Assembly (NCBI GenBank): GCA_036403035.1
Contig: DASWRT010000290.1
Location: forward strand, 1 to 19,699
DNA: 19,699 bases
Direction of reading: 5' to 3'
Origin: DASWRT01 sp036403035
GTDB lineage: Bacteria; Pseudomonadota; Alphaproteobacteria; ATCC43930; CGMCC-115725
Below the pieces are notes generated by a model. The model saw nothing but the letters and a program-made list of their open reading frames with translations. It searched no databases and was not told the DNA's origin. The position numbers and the translations under genes were made by a program. Positions 7,518 through 14,994 of this stretch are shown piece by piece. The stretch's first letter is position 1. Each line of letters starts with the position of its first letter.

Positions 7518-8093
7518 TTACGGCAGCCGGTTGGTGGAATGCGGCAGGACCAGCCGTAGGCTGGCCGCCTGCTCGATCTCGGGCAGCAGCCTGGCGCCGC
7601 CGGCAGCGCCGTCGACCATGAAGATCAGCCTGCTGCCGCCGCGCGCCCCGCGCGCGAGCTGTTCACCGGCGGCCGGCGACAGGCGGTCGGCGTCGGAAAC
7701 CACGATGGTCGCACGCGGCAAGGGCCGGTTCTCGTCGTACGCGAAATGCATCCGCAGCGCATTCCAGCCGAGCAGCCGTTGTACGGTGCCGACGGGCCAG
7801 CCCGCGGCGCGGCTCAGCTCCTCGGTGCCCGAGTCGGCGGCGCCGACGAGGAAGACTTCCTCCTGAAGTACGAAGCCGACTTCGATCAGCGCCCGGACCA
7901 GCGGGTACGATTTGGGCGGCGGGCCGGCCGCGACGATGCTGATCGGCGCGCCGAGCAGCGCCGCCATGAACTCGATCGGCGTACCGGCGAGAAGCCCGAC
8001 ATCGGCCACCCGCGTCGCCGCGGCGTCGATCCGGGCACGGTCGACGGCGAAACCTTTCGCCAGGCGGAGGAGGTGCGCCGCGAATTGGGACAA
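7518..8093 (-). CDS. Protein of unknown function with a Walker-B-like segment
   Basis: A 191-residue protein from a TTG start (8091-8093) that is preceded by GGAGGA at good spacing; no better in-frame start exists. Residues 128-138 (ATIVVSDADRL) look like an AAA-type Walker B, and LIFMVDG at 156-162 like a sensor-1 strand, but there is no P-loop anywhere, so it is either a degenerate ATPase-like fold or a chance resemblance. Residues about 93-110 (LSRAAGWPVGTVQRLLGW) could form a helix-turn-helix. No signal peptide or membrane span is seen. It is read leftward, downstream of the GNAT gene with a 200-base gap, and so may have its own promoter. I do not recognise the family. Confidence 0.65.
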   Translation of the reverse strand: MSQFAAHLLRLAKGFAVDRARIDAAATRVADVGLLAGTPIEFMAALLGAPISIVAAGPPPKSYPLVRALIEVGFVLQEEVFLVGAADSGTEELSRAAGWPVGTVQRLLGWNALRMHFAYDENRPLPRATIVVSDADRLSPAAGEQLARGARGGSRLIFMVDGAAGGARLLPEIEQAASLRLVLPHSTNRLP

Positions 8094-8144
8094 TCGTGCT
8101 GCTCCTCCGTAATTCGAGTCGAATGCCGTTTATCAACTTCCGCG

Positions 8145-8172
8145 ATTGTGACTCGCCAGGTTCCGGCGTCAA
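8145..8172 (-). promoter_or_regulatory. Candidate promoter of the 191-residue ORF
   Basis: On the minus strand, TTGACG (8167-8172) and CACAAT (8145-8150) are spaced by 16 bases, about 50 bases ahead of the TTG start. The rest of the 200-base gap up to the GNAT stop codon shows no gene. Confidence 0.3.
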
Positions 8173-8294
8173 CGACTCATTTCACCCGCCCGTGAGCGGT
8201 GTCATGCGGCCATGCCGCCCGCAGCCGGGGCGAGATGTCCCCGGCGCGATGCCGCATTCCGCCATGTCGACGGCGCGGCGCAGTGCATCCGCCG

Positions 8295-8990
8295 CTACCT
8301 GCTGTCGCGCAGCCGGACCAGGGCGGGCCAGTGATGCGCCGCCCGCTTACCGCCCGGCGGCACGGCGGGCGGCGCTTGGAGGAACGTGAAACGGATGCGC
8401 GCATAATCGGTACGCGTCGCCCCGTCGACCGTGGCGCCCAGCTTGCGCGCCAGCGCCAGCATCGCCTCGTTCTCGTGCAGCACGTCGCCGATCAGCTCGT
8501 CGATGCCGCGGGTACGGCACTCCTCGATCAATCGCATCAGCAGCGCCGTGCCGATGCCGCGTCGCTTCAGGTCCGACCGCACCGCCACCGCGAAATCGGC
8601 CGACCGTGTCTCCGGGACGATGACGGCGCGGCCGATGCCGACGATTTCGGTGAGGACCAGGCGCCGCCTCTGAAACGCGCCGAGCACGATCTCGCCGGGC
8701 GCCGCCGCCGTCAGCCAAGCCAGCTCGCGCGCAGTGACCTGCGGGACGGCGCGGCCGAAGCGGAGCCGCAGGTCGTCGCCGTGGATCCGCGTGTAGAACG
8801 CGCGATGCAATGTCTCGTCGCGCCGGCGCAGCGGCCGGACGCTGCCGGCAAAAGCCGTCGGCGGCCTCGCCGACGACCACAGCGCAGCGACGCCGGGGCG
8901 CGGCATCCGGCGCCGCACGACCATCGGCAGGAAGGAGAGCGATCTCGATTCCCGTCGTGTATCGGTGTCCTGGGCGACGTATCTGCTCAT
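8295..8990 (-). CDS. GNAT-family N-acetyltransferase (Pat-like GNAT domain)
   Basis: A 231-residue protein. The acetyl-CoA binding motif A is clear at residues about 134-150 (VAVRSDLKRRGIGTALL, with RRGIGT as the pyrophosphate loop), followed by helix LIEECRTRGIDELIG and the motif B-like NEAMLALARKLGA. The upstream part (VRPLRRRDETLHRAFYTRI, DDLRLRF) resembles GNAT domains of the Pat/PatZ protein-lysine acetyltransferases, here without their acyl-CoA-synthetase-like domain. It would transfer an acetyl group to an amine or lysine; the substrate is unknown. The ATG at 8990 has GGTGA six bases ahead; a GTG nine bases upstream is an alternative. The gene is divergent from the TetR regulator, and a TetR-type palindrome lies between them, so joint control is plausible. 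Confidence 0.8.
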   Translation of the reverse strand: MSRYVAQDTDTRRESRSLSFLPMVVRRRMPRPGVAALWSSARPPTAFAGSVRPLRRRDETLHRAFYTRIHGDDLRLRFGRAVPQVTARELAWLTAAAPGEIVLGAFQRRRLVLTEIVGIGRAVIVPETRSADFAVAVRSDLKRRGIGTALLMRLIEECRTRGIDELIGDVLHENEAMLALARKLGATVDGATRTDYARIRFTFLQAPPAVPPGGKRAAHHWPALVRLRDSR

Positions 8991-9082
8991 CGGATTCACC
9001 CGATGTTGCCGTATTCGCCGGTATTCCCGATTGGCGCTCGGGAACAGCGTTTCGTAGGAACGTGCATGGCCCGGCAGTTTTA

Positions 9083-9096
9083 TGATATTGATATCA
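9083..9096. promoter_or_regulatory. TetR-type operator, TGATAT-TG-ATATCA palindrome
   Basis: A perfect 14-base inverted repeat in the divergent region between the GNAT and TetR genes, 93 and 104 bases from their starts. The same TGATAT-N2-ATATCA core recurs over the fadL promoter. A TATGAT hexamer (9081-9086) overlaps its left half and could be a -10 element for the TetR gene. Autoregulation by the adjacent TetR protein is the simplest reading. Confidence 0.6.
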
Positions 9097-9200
9097 CTCT
9101 ACGGCGGTGACAAGCGGGATTCATGCAGGCGCGACCGCCGTGGTGGTACGGTGGCGGCAGATTTGGCAGCGCCGGCAATGACGGACGGGGAGGAAGAAGC

Positions 9201-9881
9201 GTGCCCACCAGTCCCTTGAAGTCGCAGGGGCAGCGCAGCGGCACCAAGGATGGCGTCGCCATGCCGGCAGCGTCGCCGGTGTCGAGGGCGACGGCGGCGG
9301 TGCCGCTAAAGCGGCAGCCCGGCCGCGCCCGCGATGCGCTCGTCGCCATCGCCGCCGAGCAGTTCAATACGGTCGGCTATTACGGGACCGATTCGAACCG
9401 CATCGCCCGCGCCGCGGGGTACGCTCCGGGTACTTTCTACAATCATTTTCCCAACAAGCTCGCGATCTTCCTGGAGGTCTACGAGAACTGGGTGACATGG
9501 GAATGGCAGCGGGTGCGCGAGGCCGTGACCGCGGGCGGCGATCTGGCGGCGATCATTCGCGACCTCGTGCGGCGCGTCCTCGACCACCATCGCAAGTGGC
9601 GGGTCTTCCGGGCCAGTCTCCGCGCGCTCAGCGATACCGATCCCGCGGTACGCGAGGCGCGCCTCGTGCAGCGCGAGCGCCAGCTCCGGATGATGGCCGA
9701 GCTGATCGCTCTTCTGGGCGCGCCGCCGTCGTCGAAAGCCGAGATGGCGATCGTTACCTACACCGTGGAACGAGCCTGCGACGCCGTCGCCGACGGCGAC
9801 TTCCAGGCGCTCGGCGTTTCGGCCGACGACGTGGTCCATTATCTCGAAACCGAATTGATGCGGCTCGTCCGCTCGGCCTGA
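9201..9881 (+). CDS. TetR-family transcriptional regulator, probable regulator of fatty-acid uptake
   Basis: A 226-residue regulator. After a disordered, Lys/Arg/Ala-rich N-terminal arm of about 40 residues comes a TetR_N helix-turn-helix at about 44-90 (ALVAIAAEQFNTVGYYGTD, RIARAAGYAPGTFYNHFPNK). The rest is the all-helical ligand-binding and dimerisation domain. A GTG start is chosen because GGGGAGGAAG lies directly ahead; the upstream ATG at 9123 in the same frame has no such site, and an ATG at 9261 would still keep the domain. A hairpin follows the stop. The next gene is fadL, and both upstream regions carry the same palindrome, so it likely represses itself and fadL and is released by a fatty acid or acyl-CoA. 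The ligand is an inference from context. Confidence 0.85.
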   Translation: MPTSPLKSQGQRSGTKDGVAMPAASPVSRATAAVPLKRQPGRARDALVAIAAEQFNTVGYYGTDSNRIARAAGYAPGTFYNHFPNKLAIFLEVYENWVTWEWQRVREAVTAGGDLAAIIRDLVRRVLDHHRKWRVFRASLRALSDTDPAVREARLVQRERQLRMMAELIALLGAPPSSKAEMAIVTYTVERACDAVADGDFQALGVSADDVVHYLETELMRLVRSA

Positions 9882-9883
9882 CC

Positions 9884-9923
9884 GGCCGCACCCGCCGACC
9901 TGCTCCTGCCGGCGGGTGCGGCC
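9884..9923 (+). terminator. GC-rich hairpin after the TetR gene
   Basis: A perfect 14-bp stem (9884-9897 with 9910-9923) and a 12-base loop begin three bases after the TetR stop codon. There is no T-tract, so it would be a weak intrinsic terminator or an RNA-end stabiliser. It separates the TetR transcript from the fadL promoter. Confidence 0.6.
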
Positions 9924-9958
9924 CGCAATCCGGCGCGTATTTGCCATCTTCCGGTGTC

Positions 9959-9988
9959 TTGACAGGAAAATGATTATCGACTGATACT
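9959..9988 (+). promoter_or_regulatory. fadL promoter
   Basis: A consensus -35 TTGACA (9959-9964) and GATACT (9983-9988) are spaced by 18 bases. The -10 half and the expected start point lie inside the palindromic operator, a standard geometry for repression by steric block. The leader to fadL would be about 200 bases. Confidence 0.6.
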
Positions 9989-10007
9989 GATATAGATATC
10001 AGTCAGT
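9980..10007. promoter_or_regulatory. Extended TetR-type operator over the fadL promoter
   Basis: The core ACTGATATAGATATCAGT (9986-10003) is a perfect palindrome around a 2-base centre and contains TGATAT-N2-ATATCA. Outer half-sites are repeated: ACTG at 9980-9983 and CAGT at 10004-10007 form a second, wider inverted pair, and ACTGAT is directly repeated. This could seat two TetR dimers side by side, as known for QacR-type binding. It overlaps the -10 element of fadL. Confidence 0.65.
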
Positions 10008-10202
10008 AAACAATCATGCGTGATCCGGCTGCCGGATCGGCCATGATGAAGAGCATCGATCGTCGGAACGCAGAGAGGGTGACCGAGTCAGCCAGCACAT
10101 CCGGTAGAAGATGGCGACGTAAGTAAGTCTCAACGTTCAAATCCAAAATAATGATTTCGATGCACGCCTCGCGGCGAGATCGAAGAAACGGGAGAAACCC
10201 TG
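10004..10202 (+). other. Untranslated leader of fadL
   Basis: About 200 bases between the operator and fadL. It holds a small perfect hairpin (GATCCGG-CTG-CCGGATC, 10022-10038) and a 36-codon ATG frame (10016-10126) that lacks a ribosome binding site and has no protein-like features. GGGAGA stands eight bases before the fadL ATG. No known riboswitch was recognised. Confidence 0.4.
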
Positions 10203-11495
10203 ATGAAACGTTATGGCTTCAGCGTCACGGCTGTGGTGCTGGCATGCGGCGTGGTTGGCACCGGAGACGCACTGGCATCGGGATTTCAAGTGCGCGAGAA
10301 CAGCCCTGCATTGCAGGGAACCGCCTTCGCCGGCTCGGCGTCGAAAGCGGACGACGTCTCGACCATCTTCAACAACCCGGCCGGCATGACGCGGCTCTCC
10401 GGCTTTCAGGCCGGTGGCGGCGCGACGCTCATCCTGCCGTCGGGAACGTTCAACGGCGGCGCTACGACGGCGTTCAGGACGCCCGTCGCGGGCTCGGTGG
10501 ATGAGGACGCGGGTACTCCGGAGCCCGTGCCGAACCTCTACGCCCTCGCCAGCGTGACCGATGATCTGAAGCTTGGACTCGCCGTGACGAGCCCGTTCGG
10601 GCTGGTCACGACGTACAATTCCGATTGGGTCGGCCGCTATCAGGCGATCAAGTCGGCGCTCCGGACGATCGACGTCAACCCGAACGTCGCGTATCGCGTG
10701 AACAGCTATCTGTCGGTCGCCGGCGGCATGTCGGCACAATATGCGTATACGGAACTCGGCAACGCGATCAACAGCACGACCGTGGCGCGCAGCGCCGGTT
10801 TGCCGCTGACGCTTCCTGACGGGAACTTTACCGTTAAGGGCAACGACTGGTCGTGGGGCTACAATTTCGGCGTGCTCCTGGAGCCACGGCCGGATACGCG
10901 GATCGGGGCGACCTATCGGTCGCGGATCAGGCAGAACTTGACCGGCGATGCGAGCTTCACGGTGCCGACGGTGCTTTCCGCCCTGCCGGTGTTCCGAAGC
11001 GGCCCCGCAAGCGCAAAGCTGGTGCTGCCCGACACCGCGACGCTCAGCATCACGCACGATGTGACGCGGGATTGGACGATCATGTCCGACGTGAGCTGGA
11101 CCCACTGGAGCGTGTTCAAGCAGCTGACGGTCAACAACGCTTCCGGCGGCGCCATCTACTCTCAGCCGGAGAACTGGCGCGATACCGTGTTCTTTGCGCT
11201 CGGCACGGAGTACCGCCCGACCGACAAATGGGCGCTGCGCTTCGGCGTCGCCGCCGACCGCACGCCGGTCGAGGACCAGTTCCGTACGGCGCGCCTCCCG
11301 GACTCGAACCGCTACTGGATCTCGTTCGGTGCCGGCTACTCGATCCTGCCCGGCGTGACGGTCGACGCCGCCTATACCCATATCTTCGGCGGGACGGTCT
11401 CGATCAACGAGACGTCGCCGACCGCCGACTTGCTGAGCGGCTCCTACGATAACCACGTCGACATCTTCGGCCTGTCGACGCAGGTGAAGTTCTAG
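10203..11495 (+). CDS. fadL: FadL/OmpP1/TodX-family outer-membrane fatty-acid channel
   Basis: A 430-residue outer-membrane beta-barrel. Residues 1-25 are a signal peptide (cleavage near DALA|SGF). The mature N-terminus SGFQVRENSPALQGTAFAG followed by STIFNNPAGMTRL is the FadL hallmark: the N-terminal hatch that plugs the barrel and the NPAGM motif. Alternating strand patterns run to the C-terminal Phe (TQVKF), the signal read by the BAM machinery. FadL proteins let long-chain fatty acids or other hydrophobic compounds enter laterally through the outer membrane. The length is close to the family norm. It is preceded by a TetR-type operator and followed by a strong stem-loop and the fadD gene, so uptake and activation are linked. 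The transported compound could be a fatty acid or another hydrophobic carboxylate. Confidence 0.92.
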   Translation: MKRYGFSVTAVVLACGVVGTGDALASGFQVRENSPALQGTAFAGSASKADDVSTIFNNPAGMTRLSGFQAGGGATLILPSGTFNGGATTAFRTPVAGSVDEDAGTPEPVPNLYALASVTDDLKLGLAVTSPFGLVTTYNSDWVGRYQAIKSALRTIDVNPNVAYRVNSYLSVAGGMSAQYAYTELGNAINSTTVARSAGLPLTLPDGNFTVKGNDWSWGYNFGVLLEPRPDTRIGATYRSRIRQNLTGDASFTVPTVLSALPVFRSGPASAKLVLPDTATLSITHDVTRDWTIMSDVSWTHWSVFKQLTVNNASGGAIYSQPENWRDTVFFALGTEYRPTDKWALRFGVAADRTPVEDQFRTARLPDSNRYWISFGAGYSILPGVTVDAAYTHIFGGTVSINETSPTADLLSGSYDNHVDIFGLSTQVKF

Positions 11496-11500
11496 AATGC

Positions 11501-11551
11501 GGCCGGGACCGGGGCGGGGCGCGGCTCCCACGCCCCGCCCCGGTTCCGGCC
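11501..11551 (+). terminator. Very strong fadL-fadD intercistronic stem-loop
   Basis: Positions 11501-11521 pair with 11531-11551 through 21 base pairs (one G-U) around a 9-base loop. It begins five bases after the fadL stop and ends 18 bases before fadD. There is no T-tract, so partial termination or 3'-end protection of fadL mRNA is more likely than full termination. No promoter is seen between it and fadD. Confidence 0.6.
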
Positions 11552-11569
11552 GGCGCAGGGAGACACTGC

Positions 11570-13270
11570 ATGGCGACTGAGTTGCCCTGGCTGGCGTCCT
11601 ATCCTTCCGCCGCGCGGTGGGACGTGAGCTTCCCGCCGGAGCGCGTCGACAGGCTTCTCGACGAGACCGTCGAGCGCTTCCCCGACAGGCCCTGTGTCGA
11701 GTTCCTGGGGAAGCGGTACAGCTATCGCGAGATCGGCGATTACGTCGCGCGCGCCGCTGCCGGTCTGCAGGCGCGGGGCGTGACGAAGGGCACGCGGGTC
11801 GGTCTGTTCATGCCGAACTGTCCCTATTCGGTGATCGCCTATTACGCGATCCTGAAGACCGGCGGGATCGTCGTGAGCTTCAACCCGCTCTACGCCGAGG
11901 CGGAGCTGCGTCACCAGATCCGCGACTCCGGCGTCGAGATCATGATGACGCTGGATCTTGCGGCGCTGCATGGGCCGCTTCTCAAGATGCTCGACGGCTC
12001 GACGCCCCTCAAGACGGTCGTCTGCTGCTCGATGGCGGATGCGCTGCCCTTTCCGAAGAACCGGCTGTTCGGCCTGCTGCGGCGGCGCGAGCGGGCGGCG
12101 GTCCCGAACGACGGGCGCCACGTCGCCTTCGCCACGCTGACCGAGAACGATGGGAAGGTCGCGCCGGTCGAGATCGACCCGCTCCGCGACGTCGCCGTGC
12201 TGCAATACACCGGAGGGACCACCGGCACGCCGAAGGGTGCGATGCTGACGCACGATAATCTCTCCGTGAACGCCAGGCAGTGCCGGGCTTGGTTCCCGAC
12301 GCTGGCGCCCGGCGGGGAACGCGTGGTCGCGGTGCTCCCGTTCTTCCACGTTTTCGGGATGTCCGTGGTGATGAATTTCGGCGTCGCCATCGGGGCCGAG
12401 CTGATCCTGCTGCCGCGGTTCGAGCTGAAGCAGCTCCTGGAAACGATCAATGCCAGGAAGCCGACCGTGTTCGCCGGCGTCCCGACGATCTTCAACGCGA
12501 TCAATACGCACGCCGACGCATCGCGCTACGACCTCTCGTCGATCAAGCGCTGCTTCTCCGGCGGCGCGCCGCTGCCGGTCGAGGTGAAGGCCAAGTTCGA
12601 ACGCAACACCGGCTGCATCCTCGTCGAAGGGTACGGCCTCACCGAAACCGCGCCGGTGGTGACGTCCAATCCGCCGGAGGGCTTGAACAAGCCGGGCTCG
12701 ATCGGCGTGCCGTTCCCCGGCACCGTGATCGAGATCGTGGCGCTCGACGGCTCCGACCGGGTCCTGCCGCCGGGCGAGCGCGGCGAGGTCTGCGTGCGCG
12801 GGCCGCAGGTGATGGCCGGCTATTGGCGGAAGCCCGAGGAGACGGCGAAGGTGCTGCGCAACGGGCGGCTGCATACCGGCGATGTCGGCTACATGGATGA
12901 GGACGGCTACGTCTTCCTCGTCGACCGGATCAAGGACGTGATCCTGTGCAGCGGCTACAACGTCTATCCGCGTCAGGTCGAGGAGGCGATCTACCAGCAT
13001 CCCTCGGTCGCCGAGTGTCTGGTCGTCGGCATGCCGGACGCCTATCGCGGCCAGACGGTCAAGGCCTACATCGTCCGCCGCGCCGGCATGGCGCTCGATC
13101 AGCAGGAGCTGATCGCCTTCCTCAAGGACAAGCTCTCGGCGATCGAGATGCCGAAGATCGTGGAGTTCCGCGAGACGCTGCCGAAGACCGCGATCGGCAA
13201 GCTCTCCCGCAAGGCGCTGCTCGACGAAGCCGCGGCGGCGATGGAACCGCAGCAGCAGACGCAGGCGTAG
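11570..13270 (+). CDS. fadD: Long-chain fatty-acid--CoA ligase
   Basis: A 566-residue AMP-forming acyl-CoA synthetase. The ATP/AMP loop YTGGTTGTPKGA lies near residues 211-222, GYGLTETAP near 353-361, the A8 hinge and FACS signature region HTGDVGYMDEDGYVFLVDR near 435-453, and the catalytic lysine motif KTAIGKLSRKAL near 537-548. It activates a carboxylic acid to the acyl-adenylate and then the CoA thioester in the cytoplasm or at the inner membrane. The N-terminal LPWLASYP and the overall length fit FadD and related dicarboxylate-CoA ligases (PimA type). AGGGAGA precedes the ATG. It sits just downstream of fadL across a strong stem-loop and upstream of the beta-oxidation operon. Fatty acid is the likely substrate from context; chain length cannot be told. 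Confidence 0.92.
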   Translation: MATELPWLASYPSAARWDVSFPPERVDRLLDETVERFPDRPCVEFLGKRYSYREIGDYVARAAAGLQARGVTKGTRVGLFMPNCPYSVIAYYAILKTGGIVVSFNPLYAEAELRHQIRDSGVEIMMTLDLAALHGPLLKMLDGSTPLKTVVCCSMADALPFPKNRLFGLLRRRERAAVPNDGRHVAFATLTENDGKVAPVEIDPLRDVAVLQYTGGTTGTPKGAMLTHDNLSVNARQCRAWFPTLAPGGERVVAVLPFFHVFGMSVVMNFGVAIGAELILLPRFELKQLLETINARKPTVFAGVPTIFNAINTHADASRYDLSSIKRCFSGGAPLPVEVKAKFERNTGCILVEGYGLTETAPVVTSNPPEGLNKPGSIGVPFPGTVIEIVALDGSDRVLPPGERGEVCVRGPQVMAGYWRKPEETAKVLRNGRLHTGDVGYMDEDGYVFLVDRIKDVILCSGYNVYPRQVEEAIYQHPSVAECLVVGMPDAYRGQTVKAYIVRRAGMALDQQELIAFLKDKLSAIEMPKIVEFRETLPKTAIGKLSRKALLDEAAAAMEPQQQTQA

Positions 13271-13336
13271 CGCGGTAGAGCTGGGCGAGCCAGCGAGCCA
13301 ACCGGTGTGCCGGCGCGGTCTTGCCGCGATCGGCCC

Positions 13337-13367
13337 TTTACGTTAACGTCAACGTCACCTACATAAC
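13337..13367 (+). promoter_or_regulatory. Promoter and MerR-type operator of the beta-oxidation operon
   Basis: TTTACGTTAACGTCAA (13337-13352) is a 16-base near-perfect palindrome centred on ACGTTAACGT. TTTACG can serve as -35 with CATAAC (13362-13367) as -10 at 19 bases, the long spacing typical of MerR-controlled promoters; TACATA (13360-13365) at 17 bases is an alternative. It lies about 60-90 bases before the merR-like gene. From memory, LiuR-type MerR proteins bind ACGT-rich palindromes of this style. Confidence 0.6.
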
Positions 13368-13428
13368 GCGAACGGCAGGTTGCTCCGTGCAGAACGGCGA
13401 AGGCGGCGGCATCAAGGGTGAGGGCAGC

Positions 13429-13853
13429 ATGTACTCGATCGGCAAACTCGCGAACGAGTTCGCGGTCTCGCCGCGCGCGATCCGTTTCTACGAGGACCAG
13501 GGCTTGCTGGCCCCGCAGCGGGTCGGCGGCAACCGCGTCTACGGCGCGCGCGACCGTGCCCGCCTCAAGCTGATCCTGCGCGGCAAGCGCCTGGGCTTCA
13601 GCCTGTCGGACATAAGCGAGCTGCTCGATCTCTACGACGTCGATCCGGCGCACGAGACGCAGCTCCGCGCGACGCTGAAGAAGGGGCGGGACCGGATCGC
13701 CGAACTGGAGCAGCAGCTCGCCGAGATCGCCACGACATTGCAGGAGCTGCGCGACATCGAAGCGCTGCTCGCCGAGCGGCTCCGCCAACGGGAAGAGGCG
13801 TCGCGGCCGACCGCGGCCGACGATGCCGCATCGCAACGCAAGAGGACCACCGG

Positions 13854-13857
<4 letters not shown>
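13429..13857 (+). CDS. MerR-family regulator, LiuR-like
   Basis: A 142-residue protein. A winged helix-turn-helix fills residues 2-70 (YSIGKLANEFAVSPRAIRFY, NRVYGARDRARLKLILRGKR, LGFSLSDISELLDLYD), followed by a long coiled coil at about 75-122 for dimerisation and a short polar tail. It has no cysteine, so it is not a metal or redox sensor of the MerR/SoxR kind. The wording closely follows LiuR, which controls branched-chain amino-acid and fatty-acid catabolic genes in proteobacteria. The ATG with GGTGAGG upstream is chosen; the frame runs further 5' through the promoter. Its stop overlaps the thiolase ATG (ATGA), so it is the first gene of the beta-oxidation operon and probably regulates it. 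Confidence 0.88.
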
Positions 13858-14990
<1,133 letters not shown>

Positions 14991-14994
14991 CGCC

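Noticed and set aside
9123..9200. Longer TetR start at ATG 9123
   Set aside because: The extension is low complexity and lacks a ribosome binding site, while GTG 9201 has GGGGAGGAAG directly ahead.
10016..10126. 36-codon ATG frame in the fadL leader as a possible regulatory peptide
   Set aside because: No ribosome binding site, no run of regulatory codons, and no paired attenuator hairpin.
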